DNA of 64,000 nt from Cellvibrio sp. KY-GH-1 (GTDB lineage: Bacteria; Pseudomonadota; Gammaproteobacteria; Pseudomonadales; Cellvibrionaceae). The position numbers and the translations under genes were made by a program. The stretch lies in the NCBI RefSeq assembly GCF_008806975.1, contig NZ_CP031728.1, forward strand, positions 4,939,501-5,003,500. The letters run 5' to 3'. Positions 49,121 through 58,137 of the stretch are shown in pieces. The first letter of the stretch is position 1. Each line of letters starts with the position of its first letter. The notes below the pieces were generated by a model, which ran no database searches, was not told the DNA's origin, and saw only the letters and a list, made by a program, of their open reading frames with translations.

Positions 49121-52054
49121 TTAAATATTTATTTTCTTCTTTTTAGTTTTCTTCAAGTTTGCCCCCAACTCGAGTTTCAATTTGTTGTCTTTATTGATTC
49201 CGCCTTCGCGCGCTACTGCCAATTTTATTTGCGTAGCTTTTATGCCGGAAATTTTTGCGAGTTGGCCGTATACCACCTGCGCACGCTGATTGGCGAGTTG
49301 TAGTAAATCTGCCTGACTCACAGCCTCGATAGCGACGAGTTTTTCTTTAATAGTTCTCGCATAGCTTAATTGGTCAGCATTGTCCTCATTGCCCGTTGTT
49401 GCTTGAGCTGCATTTTTCAATGCATCCAGGCTGGGGGATAAATGCGCTTCGGTGTAGAGGTTTTCCAGTGTGGAAATATATTTACGCGAGCCGATATTGG
49501 CATCGCTTTGGCTTTGCGAAAGTTGTTCGCGCAAGCGGGTTTCAAATTTTTGTTCCTGCAATGCGTGAGTGTCAAAGCTCACGGAATAAACACCTGGAAT
49601 ATCTATTTGTAAATCGGGGCGCTTAATCAATGCCTCACCAATCTGATTTACTTTTTCTGTCTGTGCGGGCGATAAATCGGTGCGGCCCGCGAAAAAACTG
49701 ATGTAACCCAGGTCCTTGTTTTTACCTACACCCACCAAGCCCGCCAAAAAGCGAAAGGGCGCTGCCGCGACATTGGTGATTAATTTGCGAATGGCTTTGC
49801 GTAGGGTTTTCCCATAGTCAAATTTGGGGTCATTGATATTGCCCTGCACTGGCAGGTCGGCGCGGATGATACCGTCTTTATCTTTGAGCAAGGCCACGGC
49901 AAGGTCGAGCGGTAAATCGGCGGCACCCGGTTGAGCGACCTTCTTGCCTAGCGCAAATTCGTGTAGCACGACGTTGTTTTGGCCGAGCATTTGATCTTGA
50001 TTAATATCGTACTTCAGATCGAGATCCATTTTTCCCTTGGCGATTTCGCGCCCGGCAAATTTAATCGCGTAAGGTGATAGCTCGGAAATATCGATATTGT
50101 TAAAGCTAAGGTTCATTCGCGTTTTTTGTGTTGGCTCAAGTGGGAAAATTTCCCCAGTCATCACCATTTCGCCATAGTCACTCACTTGCCCCTCGAGTTT
50201 GACGTTCGCGGGTGAGTGACTGGTGGAGTCGAGCGTGGAAATAGTGCCGTTGATATGCGCGATGTCGGCAGAAAAAGGCAGCGGAAGTGAAGAGTCAGTA
50301 AATTTGCCGCTGGCATTTTCAACATCGATGCGACCAATTAAATAGGTGAAATTGCTGGATGTGTCTGCAGTGGTTGATTCCTGCGCGGTAGCGGCTGGCG
50401 TTGTTAAAACTCGCGTGAGTGTATGAGTACCATCGGAAAAAATATTGAAATCGGCAAATGCCTCGTTAAATCCCATGCGCCCAATATTAATTTTTTTTGC
50501 TTCTACATCGGCAATAATGCGATTGAGTTTTAGCGTTGACCAGCTCAACAGAGTTTTCCCGCTGGCTTTTTCCTGCACTTTTATATTATTGAGCTGTGCG
50601 TTGCCCTGAATTTTTATTGCCTCTTCTGCTGAAGTAATTTTTCCTTCCGCCGCCAGTTCACCCTCGGTAATATCTACCCGCGCATACGCTTCCACAAAAC
50701 TTTGCGCGGCTTTGGCGGGCAATTGCGTGATTTTGTAGGTCCCTTCGGCATTTGCGAACGGATTTAACTGGAATTTTGCGGTGGATTCAAATTTGCCGCC
50801 TTGCAGACTGAAGCTTGCGCTTGCCTCGGAATTTTGCTGCGCGCGAGTGCTCAGGTTTTTCAACTCCATGGCAATATTTTCGATTTCCACCTGCGAGTTG
50901 GTGCCAATGGATTCATCCCGGTAGTGAAGGTTTAACCCATTAATGGATAGCAGTTCATTAACCACTTGCCAGGGTGATGGCTCGCTGTTGGCACTGCCGC
51001 GTTCAGCAATCACTTGCTCGAAGTTGAGTTGTCCTTGCGGTGATATTGTTGCCCAGGCCTCGCCATCGCGCAGCTGGATTTTGGGTAGCTGCACACTGGC
51101 TTCAGGCCATTTTATTTCACCACCAGCGAGGTTCACTTGTTTTAATGCGAGCAATGGGGAATTGCCCGCAAGTTGATTTACTTTCAAATCCTGCAGATTT
51201 GCTTCAATCCCGGAGAGCAATACAGTCAGATCAGATTGTTCCGGTTTATTGAGTGCATAATGAAATTGCACTTGCAGTTTGCTGGTTGCGACCGCAACTT
51301 TGAAATCATCTTTTAAATAATCGGCCAGCGTAGTCAACGCCGGTCCTACCAGGTTTACATCGCCTTCGCTGGAAAATGGCGCGAGGCGAAAGTTACCCTG
51401 CCAACTTAATTCAACACCGGTATTGGTTTTTAGTAGCAGTGATTGGTTGCCTGTGGCATTGGGCAGGGTGTTAAATTGATGTGCTTGAAATTCAATCGGA
51501 CCCAAGTCTGTTTCAAAGCGACTTTTGGGCAGCTGATCAACAATTTTCAGTTGGGCAATTTGCAGTTTAATGTCTTCAATGCGTAACGGCAGCGTGCTGC
51601 TGGTGGATGATGCCGATTCGTCGGTTGCCGTTGCGCTGGCCATCCAGTTATTCAGAATGCGGGTGAAATTATTAGTCTTCGCATCTATGCGCTTGAATTC
51701 GCCATACAGGCCAGTCAGGTAGGCTTCTTTGATGCTCCAGCTATCGCCAAACGAATCCCACGGCTGCAGGTTAATAAAAAGTTTGTCGAATCCCAGCGGT
51801 TGCCCCAGGTCATTGCCGGAAATTTTTAGTTGGTTGATCGTCAGGGTGAACTCATAGGGATTGATGGAAATTCCATCAACATCCAGATTGAGCTGCAAGC
51901 GCTCGACTACCAGCTCGTTCAGCTTGCTCTTGATAAGCATTGGTGCAACAACGGCCAGCGTCAGGTGGTACATCAGGAATAACGCGACTAACCAAACCCA
52001 GGGGCGACGCCAGGACAGCCAGCTGAAATACTGGATTACTGTTTCTTTCATCAT
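49121..52054 (-). CDS. DUF748 family AsmA-like envelope protein
   Basis: 977 residues with one N-terminal membrane helix (WVWLVALFLMYHLTLAVVAP) and a long beta-rich periplasmic part. DUF748 features: LNLDVDGISINPYEFTLTIN, LRIEDIKLQIAQLKIVD repeats, GELAAEGKITSAEEAIKIQG, DISELSPYAIKFAGREIAKG and GVGKNKDLGYISFFAGRTDL, then a helical end. AsmA/DUF748 proteins are thought to bridge the periplasm and move lipids to the outer membrane. Two adjacent ATGs (52054, 52051). Divergent from a thioesterase gene. Confidence 0.9.
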   Translation of the reverse strand: MMKETVIQYFSWLSWRRPWVWLVALFLMYHLTLAVVAPMLIKSKLNELVVERLQLNLDVDGISINPYEFTLTINQLKISGNDLGQPLGFDKLFINLQPWDSFGDSWSIKEAYLTGLYGEFKRIDAKTNNFTRILNNWMASATATDESASSTSSTLPLRIEDIKLQIAQLKIVDQLPKSRFETDLGPIEFQAHQFNTLPNATGNQSLLLKTNTGVELSWQGNFRLAPFSSEGDVNLVGPALTTLADYLKDDFKVAVATSKLQVQFHYALNKPEQSDLTVLLSGIEANLQDLKVNQLAGNSPLLALKQVNLAGGEIKWPEASVQLPKIQLRDGEAWATISPQGQLNFEQVIAERGSANSEPSPWQVVNELLSINGLNLHYRDESIGTNSQVEIENIAMELKNLSTRAQQNSEASASFSLQGGKFESTAKFQLNPFANAEGTYKITQLPAKAAQSFVEAYARVDITEGELAAEGKITSAEEAIKIQGNAQLNNIKVQEKASGKTLLSWSTLKLNRIIADVEAKKINIGRMGFNEAFADFNIFSDGTHTLTRVLTTPAATAQESTTADTSSNFTYLIGRIDVENASGKFTDSSLPLPFSADIAHINGTISTLDSTSHSPANVKLEGQVSDYGEMVMTGEIFPLEPTQKTRMNLSFNNIDISELSPYAIKFAGREIAKGKMDLDLKYDINQDQMLGQNNVVLHEFALGKKVAQPGAADLPLDLAVALLKDKDGIIRADLPVQGNINDPKFDYGKTLRKAIRKLITNVAAAPFRFLAGLVGVGKNKDLGYISFFAGRTDLSPAQTEKVNQIGEALIKRPDLQIDIPGVYSVSFDTHALQEQKFETRLREQLSQSQSDANIGSRKYISTLENLYTEAHLSPSLDALKNAAQATTGNEDNADQLSYARTIKEKLVAIEAVSQADLLQLANQRAQVVYGQLAKISGIKATQIKLAVAREGGINKDNKLKLELGANLKKTKKKKINI

Positions 52055-52256
52055 GAATAAAACCGAATCTGTTTGATTACTACAGGCCTATGGCCAGATG
52101 TCATCCACCCAGTCTAGCCGGATTAACGAGGCTGAACTGTTAAGTGCTGCTTTTTGTTGCTAATTAAGACTCGCAAATCGGGGTTTGGTTTAGCCTATAC
52201 TGCGCGGCTTTTACTAACAGTTACTTATCAATAGTTATCCAGCAAGGAAATTAACC

Positions 52257-52661
52257 ATGGTGTTTGAGTGTGTAATGGAAGTCAGGGACTACGAGTGCGA
52301 CCTGGCCGATGGGGTCAATAATTCGGTGTATATGAATTATCTAGAGCATGCGCGCCACAGTCTGTTGAAGCGGGGTGGTATTGATTTTGCGGCCCTGGCG
52401 CGCCAGAAAATTGGCCTGGTGATTGCGCGTGCAGAAGTGGATTTTACCCGTTCGCTGATGAGTGGAGATCAGTTTGTGGTGCGCACCCTCGTCAAGCGGC
52501 AATCCAAACTGCGCTATGAATTTCATCAAACCATTTATCGCCTGCCCGACGAGCAGGTGATGGTCAAAGCAGTAATCACCGGTGTGCCTATTAATGCCGA
52601 AGGTCGCCCCAGAATGCCGGCGGAACTGGAGCCATTGATTTTGGCGCTCTGTGAGGCGTAA
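52257..52661 (+). CDS. 4HBT hotdog-fold acyl-CoA thioesterase
   Basis: 134 residues, a single hotdog domain: MEVRDYECDLADGVNNSVYM (Asp of the active site, NxxxY), YLEHARHSLLKRGGIDFAAL, VIARAEVDFTRSLMSGDQFV. This is the YbgC/FadM-like subgroup that hydrolyses acyl-CoA. It starts in an AAGGAAATTAACC context. Not obviously tied to its neighbours. Confidence 0.88.
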   Translation: MVFECVMEVRDYECDLADGVNNSVYMNYLEHARHSLLKRGGIDFAALARQKIGLVIARAEVDFTRSLMSGDQFVVRTLVKRQSKLRYEFHQTIYRLPDEQVMVKAVITGVPINAEGRPRMPAELEPLILALCEA

Positions 52662-52816
52662 ATTAATCGCTCATTCCCCCCTGTGTTCCGGGGGAATGAG
52701 GTATTGGATTTGACAGGGGTTGTCTCTACCTGTGTTGTTGTACGGTTTTCTTCAATAAAGCTAATAATCAAAACGTTAAACACTACTACCGCTAAATGCC
52801 ATGAAAGGAGAACGAG

Positions 52817-53950
52817 ATGGATTTGTGGAATAAACTTACTGGTGAGTTGATTGATATCATCGAGTGGACCGACGATAGCAACGACACCCTGGTGTGGCGC
52901 TTTGAGCGCTACGAGAACGAAATAAAAAATGGGGCCAAATTAATTGTTCGCCAGCAGCAAGTGGCGATCTTCGTTAACGAAGGACAAATTGCAGATGTGT
53001 TCAGTTCCGGCACCTACGAGCTGACTACGCAGAACCTGCCGATCCTTACCACCCTTGAAGGCTGGAAATACGGTTTCCATTCGCCCTTTAAAGCGGAAGT
53101 GTATTTTATTAGCTTGCGCACCTTTACTGATAATAAATGGGGAACGCAAAATCCGGTAATGTTACGCGATGCCGAATTTGGCCCGGTGCGTATTCGCGCG
53201 TTTGGCAACTTCACATTTAAAGTCATTGATCCACGTTTGCTGCTTAACGAAATTGTTGGCACTGATGGCCATTTCACCCTCGCCGAATTGGATACGCAAT
53301 TTAAGGCGCTGGTGGTATCCGGCTTTTCCGATGCCATTGCCGAGAGCCGCATTCCTATCCTGGATATGGCTGCCAATTACACCGAAGTATCGAATCAGGT
53401 GTGTGAGCGACTAGGTGCAGACTTTGGCGCGTATGGTTTATCAATTATTAAATTTGTGGTGGAAAATATTTCACTGCCGCCTAATGTGGAAGAAGCGTTG
53501 GATAAGCGTTCCTCCATGGGCCTGCTCGGCGATTTAAATAAATACACCCAGTACCAAATGGCCAATGCGCTGGAAGCGGCAGCAAAAAATCCCGGTGGCG
53601 AGGCCAGTTCAGCCATGGGAATTGGTTTGGGCTTCGCAGCGGCTAACCAAATTTCGCAAGCGATGGGCAACTCACAATCGGCAAACAGTATGCAGCCGAC
53701 GAGCAATGCACAAGCGGCTTCTGTTGCTCCACCACCATTGCCGGGCGAAATTAATTTTTTTGTCGCGCTTAATGGTCGCCAGGCCGGGCCTTTTCCGCTG
53801 GCGGAGTTAACCAATATGGCGCGCGCGGGCCAGCTGGACCGCACTTCACTGGTGTGGGCACAGGGCATGGCCACCTGGGAAAAAGCCGGCGAAGTCGCGT
53901 TGTTGCAAGCGCTGTTTGAATCACTGCCGCCTCCGCTTCCGGGAGCGTGA
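52817..53950 (+). CDS. SPFH-domain protein with C-terminal GYF_2 domain
   Basis: 377 residues. Residues about 1-240 form an SPFH/YdjI-type virion-core-like domain (LIVRQQQVAIFVNEGQIADV, GPVRIRAFGNFTFKVIDPRL, YGLSIIKFVVENISLPPNVE). A Gly/Ala/Gln linker (about 255-305) ends in VAPPPLPGE. Residues about 310-365 form a GYF_2 domain (FFVALNGRQAGPFPLAELTN, LVWAQGMATWEKAGEVALL), which binds Pro-rich peptides; the protein itself ends PPPLPGA, so self-assembly is possible. AAAGGAGAACGAG precedes the ATG. Bacillus YdjI, a related SPFH protein, works with zinc-ribbon YdjG at stressed membranes, matching the next gene. Confidence 0.88.
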   Translation: MDLWNKLTGELIDIIEWTDDSNDTLVWRFERYENEIKNGAKLIVRQQQVAIFVNEGQIADVFSSGTYELTTQNLPILTTLEGWKYGFHSPFKAEVYFISLRTFTDNKWGTQNPVMLRDAEFGPVRIRAFGNFTFKVIDPRLLLNEIVGTDGHFTLAELDTQFKALVVSGFSDAIAESRIPILDMAANYTEVSNQVCERLGADFGAYGLSIIKFVVENISLPPNVEEALDKRSSMGLLGDLNKYTQYQMANALEAAAKNPGGEASSAMGIGLGFAAANQISQAMGNSQSANSMQPTSNAQAASVAPPPLPGEINFFVALNGRQAGPFPLAELTNMARAGQLDRTSLVWAQGMATWEKAGEVALLQALFESLPPPLPGA

Positions 53951-53952
53951 TT

Positions 53953-55059
53953 ATGCAGCTTTCCATTAAGTGCGATGGCTGCGGAACAGATTTAACCTAT
54001 CAATCGGGGACCAAAAATCTGGTGTGCAGTTATTGCAATCACCAACTCAAGATTGCCGATGCCGACGCGGCCAACGAAGCCAATCGGGAACTCAATCTTG
54101 AAGAATATTTGCAAAATTATGCCCAGCAAAATCCACCCGTAGAAAGGCGCGTAATCCGTTGTAAAAGTTGCGGCGCGCAAACGGAATTGGCGGAGCATCA
54201 GCAAGCGGGCAATTGCCCATTTTGTGCGACTGCTTATGTGTTTTCACAAGCGGAATCGACGCGATTGATTAAGCCGCAAGGCTTGTTGCCCTTTCACATT
54301 ACCCAGCAACAGGCCGCGGCCAGTGTGCAGGTGTGGCTGCGCGGTTTGTGGTTTGCGCCGAGCAAATTGAAACGGCAAGCAACACAGCTGGATAAAATGC
54401 GCGGTATTTATTTGCCTTTCTGGACCTACGATTGCGCCACGGCAACTCGCTACCGCGGTGAGCGGGGCGAACGCTACAGCGAAACGGTGATGGAAAAAGA
54501 TGCGCAGGGTAATCCGGTTGCGCGCGCCGTTTCAAAAATACGTTGGCATTCTGCGTCGGGCGTATTTGAAAGTGATTTTGACGATGTACTGATTCCCGCA
54601 AGCAAATCTCTGCCGGAAGATTTGCTCTCTTCACTCGAACCCTGGGATCTGAGCGCCTTGGTGGATTACCAGGATAATTACCTTGCCGGTTATATTACCG
54701 AGTCTTATCAGGTGGATTTAAAAACGGGCTACCAGCAGGCACAGGGAATTATCGATGATCGTTTGCGTGCGGAAGTCAGGCAGCGGATTGGCGGCGACGA
54801 GCAGCGCATTTCATCGATTGATACCCATTACCTGAATGCGAGTTTCAAGCATATTTTGTTGCCGGTGTGGGTATCGGCGTATCGTTTTGGCGATCAGTCC
54901 TACCAACTGATTGTCAACGCGCGTACCGGCGCCGTGCAGGGCAAGCGTCCCTGGAGTTGGGTGAAAATCGCAAGCCTGGTGGTGGGGATTTGTGGTGCTA
55001 TTGCACTGGGGATTTTCCTGGCCGGGCATGGTGGTGGATCGGCTCCACTGAATCCCTAG
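53953..55059 (+). CDS. Twin zinc-ribbon membrane protein (YdjG-like)
   Basis: 368 residues from the ATG at 53953, two bases after the SPFH stop. Two zinc ribbons: CDGCGTDLTYQSG..LVCSYC (about 7-31) and CKSCGAQTELAEH..NCPFC (about 74-95). The middle (about 110-330) has IYLPFWTYDCATATRYRGER and KHILLPVWVSAYRFGDQSYQ strands. One C-terminal membrane helix at about 338-358 (IASLVVGICGAIALGIFLAG). Proteins like this are often annotated as primosomal N'-like because of the ribbons, but no helicase motif is present. Predicted partner of the SPFH protein at the membrane. Confidence 0.85.
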   Translation: MQLSIKCDGCGTDLTYQSGTKNLVCSYCNHQLKIADADAANEANRELNLEEYLQNYAQQNPPVERRVIRCKSCGAQTELAEHQQAGNCPFCATAYVFSQAESTRLIKPQGLLPFHITQQQAAASVQVWLRGLWFAPSKLKRQATQLDKMRGIYLPFWTYDCATATRYRGERGERYSETVMEKDAQGNPVARAVSKIRWHSASGVFESDFDDVLIPASKSLPEDLLSSLEPWDLSALVDYQDNYLAGYITESYQVDLKTGYQQAQGIIDDRLRAEVRQRIGGDEQRISSIDTHYLNASFKHILLPVWVSAYRFGDQSYQLIVNARTGAVQGKRPWSWVKIASLVVGICGAIALGIFLAGHGGGSAPLNP

Positions 55060-55164
55060 GTTGCGGTAATAAATCTACTTAGGATTTTCTGCGTAAAGGT
55101 GAATCCAAAGTGGCTTAAGTTGCATCCAAACTGGTAACAATGTTGTTTAGCGCAGGGGATGGAA

Positions 55165-55359
55165 ATGTTGACGTTTATTTGCTGGTTACTTTTATGGGCC
55201 ATTTGTTGGCCCTTGGCGCTGTTGGCGTTAGTGCTCTGGCCAATCGTATGGCTCATCTCCATTCCCTTCCGCATCCTCGGTATCGCCTTCGATGCCGTCT
55301 TCGCGTTTTTGCGCGCGCTGTTATTTTTACCTTCGCGCATTTTGGGTGGGAGATCCTGA
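55165..55359 (+). CDS. Small hydrophobic membrane protein
   Basis: 64 residues from the ATG at 55165 (AGGGG 6 bases upstream; the ATG at 55159 is also in frame). Almost entirely hydrophobic: LTFICWLLLWAICWPLALLA, then LVLWPIVWLISIPFRILGIA, VFAFLRALLFLP, ending RILGGRS. It would form two or three helices or reentrant hairpins. It follows the SPFH and zinc-ribbon genes in the same direction, 105 bases on, and may complete a membrane-stress complex. No family assigned. Confidence 0.7.
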   Translation: MLTFICWLLLWAICWPLALLALVLWPIVWLISIPFRILGIAFDAVFAFLRALLFLPSRILGGRS

Positions 55360-55370
55360 TTATATTCCTA

Positions 55371-55465
55371 CGTAGCCCGTATGGGGTGTAACGGAATACG
55401 GGGATTTTGAATTTGGAAACAACCTAACTATACCCCGTATTCCGCTAGGCTCCATACGGGCTACG
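55371..55465. repeat. 33-bp-arm palindromic repeat
   Basis: Left arm CGTAGCCCGTATGG..CGGAATACGGGG and right arm CCCCGTATTCCG..CCATACGGGCTACG pair over 14 and 12 bp with a short non-paired middle; loop about 29 bases. Followed by TTACGCAGCCCAGC, also seen near 58118. Confidence 0.88.
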
Positions 55466-55487
55466 CGCTTACGCAGCCCAGCGCAAC

Positions 55488-55865
55488 CTACTGACTCTTA
55501 TGCGCAACCGTATGCGCGTTTTGTTCCCAATTCTGTCCGTCAAAATCGATAACCTTTACCTGCTTTGGTTGCGTACTTAAGCAGCGCAAATTGATATCCA
55601 CGCCATCGGGGTTTGACCGTGGGATATAAAACGGTTTTACACCACAAATTTTGCAGAATTTATGCTTGGCGACGCCGGTGTTGAATGTGTAAGTGGTAAG
55701 GCTTTCCTCACCGCTTAACAAACGAAAATTGCGCGCCGGTACAATCAAATGCAAAAAGCCCGTCATCGCACAAATGGAGCAATTGCAATTCTCCACCTCG
55801 ACTGATTCCGGCGCTTCCACTTCAAATTTTATTGCGCCGCAATGGCAGCTGCCGTGATAGAACAT
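55488..55865 (-). CDS. GFA-family zinc protein, copy 1
   Basis: 125 residues from the ATG at 55865, aligned with the start of copy 2. Single GFA (glutathione-dependent formaldehyde-activating) domain with its Cys ligands: CHCGAIKFEVEAPESVE, NCNCSICAMTGFLHLIVP, FCKICGVKPFYIPRSNPDG. GFA proteins bind zinc; several are S-(hydroxymethyl)glutathione synthases, many are uncharacterised. Nearly identical to the gene at 58138, differing in only a few residues. The downstream 25 bases are also shared. Confidence 0.92.
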   Translation of the reverse strand: MFYHGSCHCGAIKFEVEAPESVEVENCNCSICAMTGFLHLIVPARNFRLLSGEESLTTYTFNTGVAKHKFCKICGVKPFYIPRSNPDGVDINLRCLSTQPKQVKVIDFDGQNWEQNAHTVAHKSQ

Positions 55866-55881
55866 ATCTTTTCTCAATTAT

Positions 55882-56211
55882 TTAACAGCACATTACAAAA
55901 CCGACCATGCTCACCATGCCAATTATAATCCCACCTGTCGTAGAAGCTAATAGCCGTTCTATGTTTTCATTTTGTTTTGCTTGTGGTGAAAGATAAATAA
56001 TCACTGCAAAACCTAATGCCACTACGGTAGAAAAAACAGGGGGACCCGAACAGAGAAATATGGTTAAGATGGCGCCTATGCCAATTTCAAGTAGAGTAGC
56101 GCTGAGCCAAACGCTTAATTCGAAACGCTTGCGTTGGATTAAATAGGAACCCAGTAATCCGGCAGTGATAATACAGCCTGCTAGATATGCTGATACAAGT
56201 GGATTGTTCAT
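55882..56211 (-). CDS. Small integral membrane protein, unknown
   Basis: 109 residues with four hydrophobic segments (LVSAYLAGCIITAGLLGSYL, WLSATLLEIGIGAILTIFLC, VFSTVVALGFAVIIYLSP, TGGIIIGMVSMVGFVMCC). Ends in CC. Sixteen bases separate its stop from the GFA start, so the two are one leftward transcript. Function unknown. Confidence 0.65.
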   Translation of the reverse strand: MNNPLVSAYLAGCIITAGLLGSYLIQRKRFELSVWLSATLLEIGIGAILTIFLCSGPPVFSTVVALGFAVIIYLSPQAKQNENIERLLASTTGGIIIGMVSMVGFVMCC

Positions 56212-56529
56212 GGCGAATGTAGGTGTTGAAAAAGCGCTGAATCTATCCTAAAAACAAAAAAACGCCATAGATTGTTCTATAGCTGCAAGGAGTGGATAGT
56301 TTCTTTTGAATTTCACGTAATCGTTATGGGTTTTAAACGACATAATTTAATTAATGAGAAAAATGTCAATTTTTTGAAATTTTTACGGTTTATTCATGTT
56401 GACTTTAAGGTTTTCGGACAATCAAATATCTAGTGATTTTGCTTCATCGTAGACCAACAGCTGTAAGGTTTTGAATGGTGTGAAAATTTGCAGGATAATT
56501 TTTATTTGCTAATAGATTAGGGATCATAT
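56212..56529. other. Gene-free AT-rich stretch with a minus-strand terminator-like hairpin
   Basis: Contains CGCCATAGATTG..CTATAGC near 56263-56284 followed on the minus strand by TTTTTTTGTTTTT, related to hairpins at 59273 and 61372, although it lies upstream of the leftward gene. The right side is AT-rich and must hold the promoter for the next rightward gene. Confidence 0.5.
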
Positions 56530-57468
56530 ATGAAATATTTAGTTTTGTTCTTGGGTTTATTTTCATGCACCGTTTTTGCTGTTACGCCGCCGCCGTATTG
56601 TGTTTACGGTAAGGTTAGTAGTAGTTATCCAGAGCCTCCAGAGTGCTTATCTTCTGACCCTATTATTAAAAATCAATATATATCACTAGGTCTGTGTAAA
56701 TCGTCCACCGGGATATCGAATTCAACGTTATCCAATGGTTATTTAAAAATAGGAACTCTAGGTGGGATTGGTAGATATTTATTGATTAACGGTAAGAATA
56801 CTATTAAAGGGGACGGAGATTTTCTGGGAAATGGAAATGGGCATAACGAGAGAATTTCATTCCATGATTCCATGGGGGGCTACCGGGGTGTGCAATCTAC
56901 CAACTTTGAAGGTAATGCCTATTTTGATTATATACCCTATGGTGCTTATAGTGGCAGCGGACAAATTTGGGCAGTTAATACAGCGTATTATAATATCTGT
57001 TCGAAAATGGATGTTAGTTTCCAGTATGCGCCGCATATTCAAGTTAATGGATACAGTATTCCATTTAATCTTTATAGCGCGCCGTCCAGTTTGACCTTTT
57101 ATTACGAAGTCGATTACAACTCTAAAGCTGTCAGGGAAAACTTACCGGTAACTATCAAGGTTTTTGCTGTTCTAAATGGTGTGTCTTATACAATCACCAA
57201 TACATCAAACGGTCAGCGAGGAACTGTAGTCAGCTATCCCTTCTCATTTATTAATTTGCGTTACGGAGAGCGAGTAACGCTCTCAGCAGAAGTCAATGAC
57301 GGAACATATTCAACAAAAATTTACCTCGGAGCTGTGACTAACTCGAGCCCTCCCTCTAATGTTGAGCCACCAATGTACTGCCTAATGGCTTGCGGTGGAA
57401 ATCTGGACTCTTCTGCCAGAGCAGAATGTCAGCGAAACAATGCTGCCTGTGAATACAAAGTTTGGTGA
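56530..57468 (+). CDS. Secreted orphan protein, Cys-containing
   Basis: 312 residues, AT-rich compared with its neighbours. Signal peptide ends at TVFAV. The body is Tyr/Gly/Ser-rich and beta-type: YLLINGKNTIKGDGDFLGNG, VQSTNFEGNAYFDYIPYGAY, and a Fn3/Ig-like part YYEVDYNSKAVRENLPVTIK..LSAEVNDGTYSTKIYLGAV. The tail after about 275 (YCLMACGGNLDSS, CQRNNAACEYKVW) has four Cys, likely two disulfides. I recognise no family. It has its own terminator; probably an acquired surface or exported protein. Confidence 0.65.
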   Translation: MKYLVLFLGLFSCTVFAVTPPPYCVYGKVSSSYPEPPECLSSDPIIKNQYISLGLCKSSTGISNSTLSNGYLKIGTLGGIGRYLLINGKNTIKGDGDFLGNGNGHNERISFHDSMGGYRGVQSTNFEGNAYFDYIPYGAYSGSGQIWAVNTAYYNICSKMDVSFQYAPHIQVNGYSIPFNLYSAPSSLTFYYEVDYNSKAVRENLPVTIKVFAVLNGVSYTITNTSNGQRGTVVSYPFSFINLRYGERVTLSAEVNDGTYSTKIYLGAVTNSSPPSNVEPPMYCLMACGGNLDSSARAECQRNNAACEYKVW

Positions 57469-57929
57469 TGACGATTAGGTTAGGCTTAATAGGGCAAGAT
57501 AACAAATTTGCCATATTTGTGCTTTTGATGGCACTTATTTATTATTAATTTATGATGGTGCGGGCAGTATTAAAAGAGGTCGGTTTTATCTTAATATCTT
57601 TGTTCCGCTTTTTATAGAAAACGCCTGTAATAATTACAGGCGTTTTTTTTAAAGTCATTGCCGAATAGATTTATTTTCTGGATAGATTTTTGATTATCGT
57701 TAGAATCTTTTATTTGCGTTCAAGCAAGTTTTAAAACACTGACCCATGCATTGGTATATGTCATTCTCATATCCTAGGTGAGCGGAGCAATAATTGGAGC
57801 GCGCCGGTGTGGCGCAGGGATGTGTGCTGAACGAAAGTTGCCATTTAATAAAAGAAAGTTGGTGAGAGCGCAAACTTGGATTTTCATCCTGCTCTGTTTT
57901 TTTGTGCATTTTCCCGTGGATACTCTCTT
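57469..57929. other. Gene-poor region after the orphan secreted gene
   Basis: No supported gene apart from the terminator at 57621. Sequence after the terminator (AAAGTCATTGCCGAATAG) resembles the sequence at 62281, so this may be duplicated material. Overlapping frames on both strands at 57778-57978 look non-coding. Confidence 0.5.
57621..57650 (+). terminator. Terminator downstream of the orphan secreted gene
   Basis: ACGCCTGTAA / TTACAGGCGT with loop TAA, then TTTTTTTT. Confidence 0.92.
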
Positions 57930-58034
57930 GGAAACTATTTCTGCATCTGGATTATTGCGTGCGCCAATTTTCGGATGATCAATGCCTTGTTGTTGGTCGA
58001 TAATAATTAGTGCGGTGTTTTTGGGTAATTCCAT
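57930..58034 (-). pseudogene. 5' fragment of an isochorismatase-family hydrolase
   Basis: MELPKNTALIIIDQQQGIDH followed by PKIGARNNPDAE is the recognisable N-terminus of isochorismatase-family hydrolases, including the catalytic Asp region. After about 35 residues the frame continues into unrelated sequence, so roughly 80 percent of the gene is missing. The break lies next to repeats and the duplicated GFA gene, which suggests a rearrangement. Confidence 0.75.
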
Positions 58035-58093
58035 TTTCAGCTCGGTAAGTTTTGTGTTGGTCTGTTCGGGTTGGGAGTGCGTTGCGATAGGGA

Positions 58094-58117
58094 CATGTTG
58101 GGCATCGCTGCGCTCAG
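58094..58117 (+). repeat. 24-base repeat, copy 1
   Basis: CATGTTGGGCATCGCTGCGC then TCAG; exact match to 61303-61326 in the same orientation, and related to the twin hairpin at 20698. Confidence 0.92.
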
Positions 58118-58137
58118 CTTACGCAGCCCGGCTCAAC

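Noticed and set aside
55100..55128. Third TGAATCC ECF-type promoter before the small membrane protein
   Set aside because: TGAATCCAAA is present, but 16 bases on there is CATCC instead of CGT, so it does not fit the two-copy motif.
57774..57978. Overlapping frames on both strands (66 and 86 residues)
   Set aside because: Only the first 35 residues of the leftward one show homology; the rest is non-coding-looking sequence.
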